NCBI GenBank assembly: GCA_002104945.1
Contig: MCFH01000011.1
Span: 319,501 to 383,500, forward strand
Source of the DNA: Piromyces finnis
Taxonomy: Eukaryota; Neocallimastigomycota; Neocallimastigomycetes; Neocallimastigales; Neocallimastigaceae
Reading direction: 5' to 3'
DNA length: 64,000 bases
The translations under genes and the position numbers were made by a program. This document shows positions 19,745 through 40,244 of the stretch, in pieces; position 1 is the first letter of the stretch, and every line of letters begins with the position of its first letter. The notes beneath the pieces were generated by a model. It saw only the letters and a list, made by a program, of their open reading frames with translations. It had not been told where the DNA came from and did no database searches.

Positions 19745-22700
19745 TTTTGACAAATTTTTTTGTTGTTGTTTTTGTTTTAAATAAAAATTATATTTAATCT
19801 TTAATTTTTTATTTATTTATTCCTTTAAATTATTAATGTTGTTTATATTAAATTGTATTATATTATTAACTCTATAATTTTTTTTAAATTAAATAATTTA
19901 CTATACAGATTAAAATATTAAAATCTATAAATGACATTTAAACTTTTATTATATATGTTTAATAGGTATGTTTTTTTTTTAATCCTTATTTTTTTTTTTT
20001 TTTTACTTTTTTTGAAATAAAAATATAACTGGTTTAATGTTAAAGAAATTGTAATTTTGTAATATTTCTATCATTAAATTCTTCAAAAATTTGTTTTTTG
20101 GATTTACTTCAATAATCTCATTTCCTTCCCCTCTATACCTAATTTTTTTTTTTTTAAGGAAATAAAATAAATACAAAAATCAGAGAAACCGTTTTTCTTT
20201 TATATCTATTATAATTTTTTAATTATGTTCCATATTAATTAATTATAACAATAAACAATGGAACTAATTTTTGAAAAAATGATATAATTTTATTTAATAT
20301 AGAATTTATTAAATTACACAAATAAAGTATAAAACAAGAATTATTATATAATAAAGTTATATATCGTGAGGGATAGCATGGCATAATATATGAATTAATA
20401 TATTCACAATACCATTAAATAATTTTATTAATATATATTTTGAAAAATTTTTTACAATAATATAGTAGGTTAGAAAACAGAAATTGCTTTTCTAACTAAA
20501 AGTTTTGCTGTAAATGAATTAATTATGACTATTTAATAATTTATTATATTATATAAATTATACTATTAGAAAATTAATTATTAATCATAAGCAATAAATT
20601 ATTTTATTTCTTATTCAATATTATACGTAAATAAAACAAGGTATAATTTATATATATAAAATAATTTTTTATAAAGATATTTATTATATAAAATTTTATA
20701 TTTATTTTTATATAAAATAAAAACCAAAAATAACAATAAAATTTAATAGGATCAGTTATGAATTCCATATTAAATTAAATAGAAAAAAAAGTTTATAATA
20801 TTTTGATTTTTTAAAAATGAAATCTGTAAATCTTTAATAAATGAAAACAATTAATTCAAATATATATTAATAGTTATTTGAATATATTTATTATAAATGA
20901 AAACAATAAATTCAAATATATATTAATTATTATAAAAAAAATAAAATTCACAAAAGAAATAAAAAAAACTTTATTATATAATATTATATTTTACCTGCTC
21001 TATTTTTATTGGTTATTTAATTTAAATGGATAAAATTAATTAATTTTATTATTTATTAAGATTTAGTTTCACAGAAATATTATTGGATATAATTGTTACA
21101 TAAGTTTTTAAATTAATGTTACTAAAGCAAAATAAAATAATATATCTATAATATATACGTTTGAATATAAAACAAAATGTTTTTGATGTATTAAACCTTT
21201 TTTAATATTAAATTTTTATATACAATCTACCAGGTATTTTTTATAAAAGTCTAGATTGAAAATAAAGATGGAGAATTTTTTTTTGTGAAAGTATATGAGC
21301 AAATTTATTTGGTTTGGACAGAATTTATACTTTTATTCTTTTTTTTTCATATTAAATATATTTATTTCAATAATATTGTAAAAAAAAAACTATTTTAAAT
21401 AAAAAAAAGTTATTCATTTTTTATATTAATAACCTTTTATAAATCAATTTTTTTTAACTATTATTATCCTGTTATTTCATAACAAAATACTTAGAATGAA
21501 ACCTTTATATATATGGAATAATATGGTTTCAATTTATTTCTATTTTAATATATAAAATTAAATAACAATAAATCATAATCATTACTATAATAAATTTTAA
21601 ATAGAATAAAGTTTTAAAAAAAAAATAGCCTATAAATTTAATTTATTCCAATAATATTTTATTTTCCTGTAAACTTTTTTGTTATTCCAAAAATCATATG
21701 GTTTTTTTTTTATATTTAATAGGTTAATATAAAAAAAAAAAGAGATTAAATCAAATGTTAATAAAGAAATAATTTATAGTATATTTTATTTAATTAACAA
21801 AATAAACCCATTTTTAATCTATCATTATAATATCTACCATTGAACTATATTATTATAAAACAACAATAAAAATATCTCAATATTACTTTTTAAATATTTG
21901 TATAAATTTCTAAAATAAATAAAAAAGAACTATAAAACATTAATATATAATGTTTATTATATAATAAATTTTATTAGAATATTAATAATTAAAATTTATT
22001 TTGTGTTCCAAATACCATTGAATCGTTTAATTTCAATAATGAAACTATTAGTTACACAAATTTCATTATAACTTGAAAAAAAAAAAAAACAAAAAGGTTT
22101 TTTAACACTAAAAAAAAAAAAAAAGTATTTTCATTTTAATAAGATGATTTAACTAAACACTAGTAATAAATATAAAAAGTAAATATTAACTAGAGTAAAA
22201 AATTATAAAAGCAAGATAATTTTACCTTTGAAAGAAAATTAATATTCCATCATAAATTTTATTTTTAAATAAACAAAAAAAAAAAAAAAAAAAAGATTTA
22301 TTAAAATTTCATTCGACCAATAATTATGTAAAGAATAAAGAAATTTAATAAAATTTTACTCCAATTACTAACGATAAATGTAGTGATAAAAGGGCTTTAT
22401 TTTATTATCCATTTAAAATATTTAAACTATATAAATTAATGAAAATGATGGTAAATAACTATTTTATATTAAAAAAAAAAGCGGTATTTTTAGATGAAAG
22501 GACAAGTATATTTTTTTTTCTTACTTTAATCTTTAGTACAGCATTGTTCATTAAATAATAATATTATTATATCATTTTTCTAATAAATAATGCTTAATTT
22601 ATGGCTTTTTTTTTTAATAGGTATCTAAAAAAAAACAACATATTTTAATGTACTGCTGAATATAAATTTTGATTAATTTTTTGTTAATAATATAAAATTC

Positions 22701-22904
22701 AATAGTGTCTACTTTTCGTAATAATCAACTATCATATAAAATAGTAATTATTTGTTATATATAACCTTAAAAATCTGTTTTTAATTATGAATAATACTTA
22801 AAATTGAAACACATATCTTTTAACAATTTATAAAATTATCTGTAGATGAATTTAAATTATTTTTTTTTTTTTTTTAATTTATAAAACTACAACCAAGAAA
22901 AATA

Positions 22905-23060
22905 CTTTGCATTTTTCTTATTGTTCATGATGTATTGTATCCTTTACTTTGCCTGGCTGAAATTATACCAAAGGTCCAATTTCCTCTGGCTAGAAAGTCT
23001 GGCTAAATCCTTCCAAAAAGTAAGATAAAGTATAAATCATCAATGATGCCGTTCTATTAC
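22905..23060. other. Compositional island, possible decayed coding remnant
   Basis: A short patch is rich in CTGGCT and CCAA-type words, unlike the surrounding desert. On the minus strand two adjacent frames are open and protein-like: TASLMIYTLSYFLEGFSQTF and WKDLARLSSQRKLDLWYNFS, each ended by a stop. This resembles a frameshifted fragment of a gene or mobile element. No family is recognised. Confidence 0.3.
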
Positions 23061-23394
23061 ATAATTAAAATTTATTAGTTAATCATTATTAAAAAACTAA
23101 TAAATTTTTTTTTTTTTTGTAAAATTTACTTATTAATATTTAGGTTGTACAATCATTTCAAAGGTAATTAAATTAACATTATTCCACTTTTTAATCCAAT
23201 AATCATAAAGAAAGTGGATATTTTGTGTAAGTAAAATTTTTTATATCAACTTTAATTTATATTAAAAAACTAAATTTTAATAATTAAAATTGAAGTCAAT
23301 GATTTAAATAAGAATTAGTGATTTTAATTTAATTTTTGATTAAAATAATAAATACATTTGGCCATATAACAACAACTAAATCTTTATAAAGCGC

Positions 23395-23396
<2 letters not shown>

Positions 23397-23490
<94 letters not shown>

Positions 23491-23497
23491 TATTATA

Positions 23498-23554
<57 letters not shown>

Positions 23555-23577
23555 GTTGTTGTTGTTGTTGTTGTTGT
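23397..23577. repeat. (ATT)n microsatellite ending in (GTT)n
   Basis: About 180 bp of ATT triplets with rare interruptions, followed by eight or so GTT triplets, in intergenic DNA. Confidence 0.95.
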
Positions 23578-24721
23578 ATTATTATCATTTTGAATACTAA
23601 AAATGTAAAGCTTATTCCATTAAAAAATAATTGATCGCTTTATAGTTTTTTAATTTTAAATCTTTCATATGATTAAATAAGTTAAAGTTTCGATTTTAAA
23701 ACAAGGATTTTTTTTTAAATAAAATAATAAAGGTAATAAAAAAAATATGACCATTTAAAAATAATTTAAATAAATTATGAATAATAAACTAATAATAAAT
23801 AAAAACTTTGTTATTTAAAGATCAAAATATTTAATGAATATGGATAATTACAAAGGTATTGTACCTATAAAACTGGAACAAAACTTTTATAATTCATTAT
23901 ATACTTTGATCTTTAACAACTTTAAACCTTTTTTATTAATAAAAATAAATAATTTTAATAAATTATATTTGACCGGTAAATCTGTAGGATATTTGTTTTA
24001 TCTTTATTAATTATATTATTATTATCTTTATTTAAATTATTATAAATTATGATTTTCAATAAAAAAATCTTCAACAAATTTATTATTTTTTATTATAGGG
24101 AATTTCAAATTTTAAATATTTATATAATATATATTCAAATTAATTTTGAATATATTAATAATAAATTGTGAATTAAATAAATGGTTTTTTTAATAAATGT
24201 ATCAAATGTCATTACTTGATTAAGAAATAATTAAATTAATAGAATAGAAAAAAGTGCGGCATCTCCTTAATTATATACTATATATGGAATATTAAAGCAT
24301 TTACAAATTGGTAATTTATAATGGAATATATTAAACTACATAAAATAATATATAATACTCATTATTAGTTTTTAATAATATAAAAATTTAATAATAAAGT
24401 TTTGCCCAAAAGTAGATAAAATTAGTTATGCATTTATATGTATTTATTACATTTTTTTTAGTAAATAATGTAATGTAATTAATGATTTTTAAAATTGTAA
24501 TATTTTAATTAATGAAAGATTAATTAATGAAATATCCATTGTTGCGATTTTTATTAAAAAAATTATAGTTAATTAAATGAATAAATAAATAATAATAATA
24601 AATTAAATAATAATAATAATTAAATGAATAGATATAATTAATAAATTATTATTATTATTTAATTTATTATTATTATTATTATTATTCAAAGATTTATATG
24701 CGTTATTTGAATGAATGTTAT

Positions 24722-27909
<3,188 letters not shown>

Positions 27910-28533
27910 GATGAACTTGAAATCTTTTTATATTTTAGGTATTGATATTATTTTTATTTTTAAAAATTTATAGGATAGTAGGGTATATATATATATATTT
28001 AAAAAAAACCAATTATAATAAAGAATAAAATAATAAATCCATAGTATAATCTAATATATAAATAATAGTTTTATTATTTCAAGTTTTAAAATTATAAATT
28101 ATATATATATATTATATATTTTCAATTTAATGAAATTAATAATAATAAGATTTCTATTCTCTTTATACCATTTATTTTTTAAACTATAAATTTAATTATT
28201 ATAATTCAACTGGATTTTCAAATAAAAAATATAGTTTAAAAATTTTGGTGTAACAATTCATTCAATAAAAATTAATTTTTAAACTCAGCTCATGATACTT
28301 TAAAAAAAAATTTTTTTAAAAATAATGGTAATACAAAAAAAAAATTAGTTTTTTATTATTTTTATTCAATAATGAAATGATGAAGAATTGACTTAAAATA
28401 TATATATATCATTGTACCATAAATGATATCATTATTTTAATAGTACATAATTTACATAATAATATATATTTATATAAAAGGTAAATAGGGATGGAAATTT
28501 TTATTTATATTTACATAATGACTATTTATCGGA
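27910..28533. other. Short intergenic region between two minus-strand flagellar genes
   Basis: About 620 bp holding the presumed WDR34 promoter and the DNAAF2 3' flank. TA-rich; no recognisable RFX-type site or other motif was found by eye. Confidence 0.55.
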
Positions 28534-29772
28534 TTAAAAATCAATATCATCAAGATCAAAGATGAGCTCATTTGCTTTCAAAGTAATTTCTGGTTCAGTC
28601 ATTTTTGTTTTATTAGTAGATGTTGTTATTGTTTCTGTCGCACTTTCAGTGATTAAATCTTCTTCTGTAAGTTCAATAACTTTATTTTCTTTTTTTGGTG
28701 GATTTATAGCATCTCTTAACCATTGTGGCATTTCATCCTTCTAAATTTCATATATATATATATTTGAAATATTTATTATTATATTATTATCGTTTTTTTT
28801 TATAAAAGATAAATTAAAAAAAATTAATGCTATATTATTTCTATGACTTTAAAATATATATTAAAAATAATTACTTGTTTATTTTTTGGTTCTTTTTCTT
28901 GTTTTGTAAGTAATTCATCTAATTTATTTACAAAATTTTCTGTTAAGAAAATCTTTTCATTAAAGTCAAATAAATCTGTATTGGTTTCACCATCCTTATA
29001 TATATAATCTTCTAATGGTGTTTTAGATTTTTCATTATGCTCTTTTTTATCTTCAGAGGAATTAATTAATTTTGGCCTTATTTCAAAGATATTATTCGAC
29101 CACCATTCTGATTTCATTTTTGGAAGTAAACATTTGATGGCTTTTACAGTTCGGGTAATTCCTGGTTTAGTTTTTTCTTTTTCTTCTTCTATTATTTCAC
29201 GATCATCTGGTATATCAATAACCATAAATCCACATTCATTTATGTTAACTGGTGAAGCTAATTTTATTAAATATTGATATAATTGATTATCTTTTTGAGA
29301 TTTAGCTTCAAGATAAAACTATTATTAATTTAAAAAAAATAATATATTAATTTAAATTTGTTAATTATTTATTTTATTTTATTTATTTTATATATATTAA
29401 AAAAAAAAAAAGAATTGTTACACATTATACTTACTGTATTTCCCAAGAATTTATTTTCAATTGTAGAAAGACTTACGTCTGGGATATAAAGTAAGATTTC
29501 TAATTGTTCCATAGTTTGATGAATTTTAGAATAAGGTATTTTGGCGTTTTCATACATTACAATAGCATAATCTGTTATTTTTTTAATTATTTCTTCTTCT
29601 TTTTCTTCTTTCTTTTCATTTTTACCTTCTTGAGTTTCTTCAGTAGTTTTCTTGTAGAGATTATCTTCAGTTTCAAGTAGTTTTCCATTCTCATCCATAA
29701 CTTCAATTGGAATATTTTCATCATTAGAGGTCTTTATAAAAAAATTAAATCAATATTTATTATTTTAGTAAT

Positions 29773-29862
<90 letters not shown>

Positions 29863-31984
29863 GTAGTAGTAGTAGTAGTATAAAGGTAGTGAAGTATATT
29901 CGAAAAATTCCTTTTTTTTTTTTTTATGTTTCTTTATTACATTACCTCAACTAATACTTCTTTTTGTGGTACAACTGGTAAATTCAAAACAAGATTTCTA
30001 TTTTTTTTATCGAATGTTGCAGTACCTTCATCTTCAATAATCTCATAAGGTAATTTTATGTAAGTTCATTGTAGCAATAATGGAAATGAAAAAATTATAT
30101 ATATATATATATTATTTTATCACAAAAAATAGAATAAAAAAAGTTAAGGTATTATCATTATTATATAAAAATAAAAAACTTTTTTTTTTTTTTTGAGTGC
30201 ATTATTATTATAAAAAGGATATATTTAATTTATATTTATCTTTCACAATTAAATCAAGGGTATTTTCGGTAATTTCTAAATCTGCTTCTGATTGACTAAT
30301 CATTTTTGGTAATTCAATTGTAATAAGAAGAGATGATGGTCGACTATTATTAGCATATTGACGATTATTTACATAATTACTGATTTGAATTTCACCACGA
30401 TGAACAATTTTATATTTAGGTGTTTCTATTAAATTGGAATATTCAACTTCACCATCAATTTCTTCAATTAACGGTTTCTTTTTATTTTCAGATGATGCTT
30501 TATTGATGACCTTGTTATCTGTAGTTGATTTTGAAGATTTTGTTGAATTATTACTGGCTGCTGCTTTATTTTTATTTTCATTATAGAGTCTTTCAATAAA
30601 TTCCTTAGATGTTTCCTCTTTTTGTTCAGTACCCGATTTTTCTCTAATAACAGTGGCTTGTGGAGTACCTTTACATTTCATTTTTGGGATTTTATATTCT
30701 TTTTTTATTAATAGGTTTATTTATTTGTTTTTTCATTATGATAGCATACATGAAAAATATATATTAATATAAAGTTATAAATTATATAAACAATAAAAAC
30801 ATTCTTATTTTTTATATTACTCTTTTCTAGTTTAACATTAAATTGGCGTTCAACCCCTTCGATAGCTGTTGTAATAATTAATTCTTTAAAACGATAATTA
30901 GAAGCCAATCTAATAGTATTTGGACTGAAAATACAATCGTACACAACACAATCATTATTTGCTATATAATATAAATTTATATATATTACACAAAGGTTAA
31001 AAAATGATCCTGAAATTAAAATCAAACGAATACTATTATTATTAGTCATTTTTATGTACCTTTATCTTTATCATTTCTACCATAGGTTAAACTATATGGA
31101 ATAGACCAACTTTGACCTCTAGAATTATTTTTAGTAACATTACTTTTTTGAAGGAGAGCATCCTTGATTTCTGAAGATTGACAAATATTAATAAATACTT
31201 TTAATCCTGGTTTTATATCAATACTTGATATTGAATTGGTTTGATCGATTGTTTTTTGACGCTGTGGAGATTGAATTAATGGTGTTTTTACTTGATTTTT
31301 ATCATATTTGGTTTTAACAACAAATTGACCTTCCGGTTTTACCCAACGAATATTATTTCCTCTTTCTTTTTCTAATAAAGCTATTTCTTCTTCATATTTC
31401 TTTTTTTTTTTTTTTTTTTAATTTTTAAATATATTTATATTTAATTATATTTAATAAATAAAAAACATATAAAATTATGTATATTGATATTTTGAAATAA
31501 CATTAATAATTTAGTTTAATCAGTATTAAATTATAATGATAATAATAATTATAAATTTTTGAATAATAAATACTTGTCTATTTTGTGGATCTGAAATTTC
31601 ATCTAAATAATCAAAGAATAACTTTTTAAATTCATCTTTTTTCATTGCTTCTTTAAATTTATTAAGTTCCTAAATTATATATCGATAACGATGTTCAATA
31701 GAGACAAATGTCATTTAGTATTTGTATTATTAATTTGATTATTACTATCAAAATAAGATAACGTTTTAATTTAAAATTTCTTTCTTTTTTTTTTTTTTTT
31801 TTTTAATTGTTTTGAAATTTCAAAATTAATTTTTAAAATCTAAATTTTAATAATTTAAATATATAATAATTTCAATGGTATTATCTCATTCACATATTAC
31901 ATATAATATTGTTCTTGTTAATTATTTTTTTTAAGAAATGAAATTTACTTCTCTTGTAATTTTAAAATCATCACTACCCATCAT
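28534..31984 (-). CDS. DNAAF2: Dynein axonemal assembly factor 2 / kintoun (PIH1 domain protein)
   Basis: Nine exons (31984-31949, 31669-31574, 31399-31060, 30961-30821, 30698-30223, 30059-29946, 29731-29435, 29318-28875, 28740-28534) give 716 residues. The PIH1 domain is clear: LFFDYLDEISDPQNR, KYEEEIALLEKERG, KPGLKVFINICQSS, SWSIPYSLTYGR, VVYDCIFSPNT and VERQFNVKLEKKYK, then KCKGTPQATVIRE. A Lys/Ser-rich linker leads to a CS-like domain (KYKIVHRGEI near residue 300, LLITIELPKM, LPYEIIEDEGTATFDKKNR). This order matches animal DNAAF2 rather than PIH1D1. DNAAF2 acts in the cytoplasm with HSP90/HSP70 to preassemble axonemal dynein arms. The acidic C-terminus ends FDLDDIDF. Intron 5 appears to be of the AT-AC (U12) class. 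Confidence 0.92.
29778..29880. repeat. (AAT)n microsatellite in DNAAF2 intron 6
   Basis: About 90 bp of AAT triplets followed by five AGT triplets, lying between exons 6 and 7 of the DNAAF2 gene. Confidence 0.95.
30060..30222 (-). other. Apparent U12-type AT-AC intron in DNAAF2
   Basis: Reading the minus strand, exon 5 ends AAA TTA AAT and is followed at once by ATATCCTTT, the consensus U12-class 5' splice site. The intron ends TTAC before ATA AAA TTA CCT. Joining there gives DKYKLN-IKLPYEI, which aligns without gaps to the kintoun CS-domain strand pair. No GT donor and AG acceptor nearby can give this junction: there is no AG between the TA repeat (about 30097) and the codons for LPYE. A U12 branch-site-like TACCTTAAC occurs at 30151-30143, but it lies about 80 nt from the acceptor, farther than usual. 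Confidence 0.72.
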
Positions 31985-33437
<1,453 letters not shown>

Positions 33438-35508
33438 TTATAGAAAGTATTCTGGAATTTCCTATAAAATAATTTAAAGAAAGAAACATTAGAAATTATT
33501 ATACATACATATCATTAGTTATAATAGGCTAATTTAAATTTCTATTAATTTGTCATTTATTATTCAGAAATTATATAAAATTTTTCTATGTATATTATTA
33601 TCATTATTTGAAGAAGAAGAAAGAGTCAATATTTTAACTTACTTTTTCTTTATTAAGAATTTCAGAATTATCACCTATATCTTCAATATCATTCATTTCT
33701 TTATGCATAATATTTTCAGTGGCATCTTGTAAAAGATCATCAATACGACGTGAATCTCTATTATCAAATTCTGTATTTGGTTTTTCTCTTTCATTATCTG
33801 GACATTCAGAAAAGACGTTGAAAAAACGTTCTAAATTTGGACCAATTTCTAGTATACTTGCTTTATTACCACATCTATAACAATAATTTGGTGCTGACCA
33901 TACAGTGGAAAGCATATCATCATATAAAATCTAGAATTTAAAAAATTATTGAAATAATATAATCACATTAAATTATATTATTTTTTATTTATTTATTTAT
34001 TGAATGAAAGATGAGTTCAAAAAATATTATTAATAATTTCAATTAATAAATAAAATCAATTAATATACATATTTTAATTTGATAACTATATATTTATTTA
34101 TATATTTATTTATACATCTCTTTCATTTTATTTACCTGATATCCTTCCATACAAAGTTGGTGTGCACGACAAATATGCCCTAGCCCATTAATTTCTAAAA
34201 ACTTTCTTGTAATTTCTCGTCCAAAAACGTATCCAGCACCACGAGGAGAAATTAAAAAGTCACTACGATCTAAATCACTTGAAAATGATGATGAGTTAGG
34301 TAGAGGATCTGACCATACTAAATCAGTCATTGGACCTTCATGAGGTATTTCTAAATAATAGTTCAATAATGGATAAAAAGTTGTCATAATTCATCATATT
34401 AGATTTATTATTAAAGTTTATATAGAATAAATATCCATATTCAATATATTTTTATATGGCATTGTAAATCCAAAATTAAAATGATTACTTTTTTTTATGC
34501 ATACCTTTAAATCTATCAATCATTTTTATTTGATCTATAGTATGAATTGATGGACTTAATCCACCATGAACACAGAAAATAGAATTATTAATGATTACAC
34601 CCAAACCAAGAAAATCAAACATATCTGTGAAATATTTCCATACATTGGAATTACCATATTTTCTAAAACATTCAGTGTAAAATCCGTATGTCTTTTGTAT
34701 AATATTATATAATAATCATCATTATTGAATTATATAAAAATTATGTATAAAAAATAATTATTTTATACTTAATATTTTTATAAAATAACAAAAATTCCCT
34801 TAAACAATATTCTTAATTTTTATTACCTGAGTAATACTTCTAGATTCGTGATTACCTCGAATTAATTGAATGCGATTTGGGTATCTTAATTTTAAACATG
34901 TAAGTAAAGCTATGGTTTCAACTGAATAATAACCTCTATCAACATAATCACCTTTTTTTTTTTTTTTTTTTTTTTTTTGTTTTTGTTTTTGTTTTTGTTT
35001 TTGTTTTTGTTTAAAATTCCATTATGTTTATATTATTTATTTTCGTAATTGAATTATATGTTGGATAAATTAATATATATTTTTTAAAAGAAAATAAATT
35101 TAAATTAATTCTTGATAAAATAAAGAAATAAATATTTAATTACATTTATATAAATTACCTAAAAATACATAGTTTGTGTCTGGACAATATCCTCCAATTT
35201 TAAAGATTTCCAATACATCAAAGAATTGACTAAAATAAATAACAATTATAATAAAATTCTTTAATTAAAATTTTGTTTTTGGATAATTATTTTGAATTGA
35301 CTATTATTACTACTGTTACTATTATTATTTAATTATTTTTGAATTACCCATGAACATCCCCAACTACTGTAACCGGAGCTTGAATATATTGTATATTTCC
35401 TTCACGACATAGTAATTCTTTTGCTTTATCACAAATTTCTTTAATAGAATCTTCTGGAGGTAATTGTCTATTATATAGCATAGATATGAATTTATCTAAA
35501 TCAAACAT
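33438..35508 (-). CDS. PP4-type serine/threonine protein phosphatase catalytic subunit
   Basis: Seven exons (35508-35348, 35229-35159, 34951-34827, 34691-34505, 34350-34136, 33930-33643, 33461-33438) give 356 residues; human PP4C is 307. All PPP-family motifs are present: GDVHG (50-54), [47 protein letters not shown] and [13 protein letters not shown]. The N-terminus ([12 protein letters not shown]) and the core fit PP4/PP6/PP2A. Details such as [12 protein letters not shown] and EIPHEGPM favour PP4. Two insertions stand out: about 14 Ser/Asp-rich residues between WSDP and SPRG, and an acidic stretch of about 45 residues before the end. The last exon of only 24 nt encodes EIPEYFL, the conserved tail whose terminal Leu is carboxymethylated in this subfamily. 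Likely nuclear/cytosolic with regulatory subunits. Confidence 0.9.
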
Positions 35509-36066
35509 TTTTATTATTATTATTTATTTTTTAACAGACGAATGGTTGAATTAGCAAAAATTAAATTAAACAATTATTGATTCAAAAATAATTATTGAAG
35601 TAATAAAATTTATGTTCAAATTTGATTTATAAATAATTGTTGAAATGGTTTTGAAATTCTAATAATACAATTTTAATAAAAAAAGAATAATTGTATCAAT
35701 ATGTTTCTTTATTGTTTATATATTTATAGCGTTATGTTTTTATTATTATTAAAAACGAGATTATTTTTTATTTTTCATTATAATATACATATATTTAAGA
35801 AATTTAATTTATGAAATTATAATGTTTAATGAAATTTAATTTTTCTTGTCTTTTCCTTCTTTCTTTTAATATTTATAAAAAGTGAATTTTATGGTTATTA
35901 CGAAAATTGTATGCTATAAAAGACAAAATTATTGTAAATATCGTATTTTAGGTTTTAAATATTTTCATGTAAATTTTGAAATTTGAAATTTCAATAATTT
36001 ATTTTTAAATTTAAAATTTGGTATAATATTAATATATTTTGCATGTATGTAATAAAAACTTGTTAA

Positions 36067-36097
<31 letters not shown>

Positions 36098-36395
36098 GAT
36101 TATTTATATATAACTGAAGAAAAATAAAAATATTGTTTGGATTTTTAGTGAAATAAAGAATATTGTATTATATCATTTGTTTTGTTTATTTATACATTTG
36201 ATTTAGTTTTATATTAATATAATAAAAAAAATTATTTATTTATTAGTTAGTTTATTATTTAGTTTATAAACTTTTATTTATTAAATATTAAATTAATGAA
36301 TATAAATTAACAAACATTTTAATTATTTATTTAAATTTATTCTCTTCATTACTTTTATTTTAGTCTTTCTTTGCTCCTTTTATTATGGCTATTGC

Positions 36396-36468
<73 letters not shown>

Positions 36469-38322
36469 ATTATTATTATTGCTATTATTATAATTATAAT
36501 TATAATTATAATTATTGCATATCAATTTTTTTTTTTTAATAAATAATTAAATAAATTAAAAAAATTTTTAGTTCATATTATTAATATTTAAAAATAATAT
36601 AATTAATTAAAATTTAAATAAATGTATGGCTCTTGAAGGAGAAAATTAAAAAATAAAATTTATTATTAATATTATAATTTTTTAAATCAAACCTACTCTC
36701 TAGGTAAGAATATATATTTAGCAAAGATATATTATGGATAATGTAAAATGAAATGAAAATAAATAAAAATATATATATATACAATTATTAATAGTCATAG
36801 AATCAATTTATTTATTAGTTTATTAATAATGTATATTTATTAATAATATATATTTTAATTATATAATATATAAATCTTTTTTTTTTATAAAAAAAATAAA
36901 AATAAAAATTAATAAAAGGGATCATCCATCAATTAAAACTTTCATAAATTATAGTTCAAATTAATTGTTCTACAACATTTTTAATATAATTTATTTGTAC
37001 GTATATTTTATATTTATCTACTCTTGATCGTAAATCTTCTTTCATTATTACAAAAAAAAACTTAATATTGTATAATCTAATAGATTCTACTATTATTATA
37101 TAATTCACTTCTATTTTATATGTTCATAATATTATTATTTATAACAACACATTTTCATTAAATATATTTCAAAAATTATTGAAATAGAAATGATGATTAT
37201 TTATATATCTTGGTCTTGATGCTTATATAGTAACTTCCTTTATCCATAAATGAAATTAATATTTTATATTCTATTCTATAGGATTTTTAATCCATGAAAT
37301 TATGATCATTTAGTAAACCTTTAAACTATTTTTTATAATATTTATTCTTATTATATATTTATTTTTTTTTTTTAAAGTTTTAGTTTCACTATTATTAGTT
37401 TCGTGATTCTATTTCCTATTTCTCTTTCCCTCTTTTTTTTCTTTATTTAAATGTTCTTTTTAATTATCTCTCCACTTTATTGTTTATCATCAAAGAAATA
37501 ATTGAACTTATCTTTTGAAATTTTAAAAAGATGCTGATTTCTTTTTATTTAATTTATATCTCAATATATTAGCGAAAATTAAAAATCAATAAAAATCAAA
37601 AATTATTAATTATTTTAGCCATATAAAAATAGTTAATCAATAATAAATATTATCAAAATATACACTATCATTTTATAAAGCCACATTAAACTAATATCAA
37701 ATTAATATTTGTCGGAAATGTCAAAATTTAAATATTGGGAATTTTACGGGAATTGCTATATAAGATTAGGAAAACCAAATATGATTGTTAGAGCATAATT
37801 AGTACTTTGTACCTATGAAAACAATGATTATAAAAAATTAAACACATTTAATAATAATAATTAGTATTATTATTATTCTTTCTTATTTAATACAAAATAA
37901 CTATATAATATCTATATTTTAATAGTTTTATATTTTTATTATGTTGTTCACTCATGATTATTCAATTTCATAATATAATATATTAATTTATATTAGATTA
38001 AATATAAAAAATCATAAATTTCATTTTAGTATTTTTTTAAAGGTAAAATTCTTATTAATATCAAAAAATTAATAAAATATACCAAAGCATCAAAAATAAA
38101 AATTTTAATTATTAATAAAAGTTTAAAATTTAGAAAAAAAAAAAAAAGTTCATTTTTTAAATATTTTTATTTTATCAACTTAATTCCTAAAAAAAAAAAA
38201 AAAAAATTGTAAAGATATAATGATTTCTAATTAAATAATAATAATATATAGAAATAAAAGTAATAGTAATAATAATTTATTTATTTATTTTATTATTTAT
38301 ATTCTAAAATCAGTAATTGAAA
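35509..38322. other. Divergent intergenic region
   Basis: About 2.8 kb between the divergently transcribed phosphatase and PhnP-like genes, so it should contain both promoters. It holds a poly-T run near 36070-36096 and an (ATT)n tract. No gene seen. Confidence 0.6.
36397..36510. repeat. (ATT)n/(ATA)n microsatellite
   Basis: About 110 bp of ATT triplets passing into TAATTA repeats, intergenic. Confidence 0.9.

Positions 38323-40244
<1,922 letters not shown>

Larger units (their letters stand above)
19745..24721. other. Long gene-poor region
   Basis: About 5 kb with poly-A/poly-T runs and one long (ATT)n tract. No intact gene is seen. A patch near 22900-23060 has clearly higher G+C and is listed separately. 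Confidence 0.6.
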
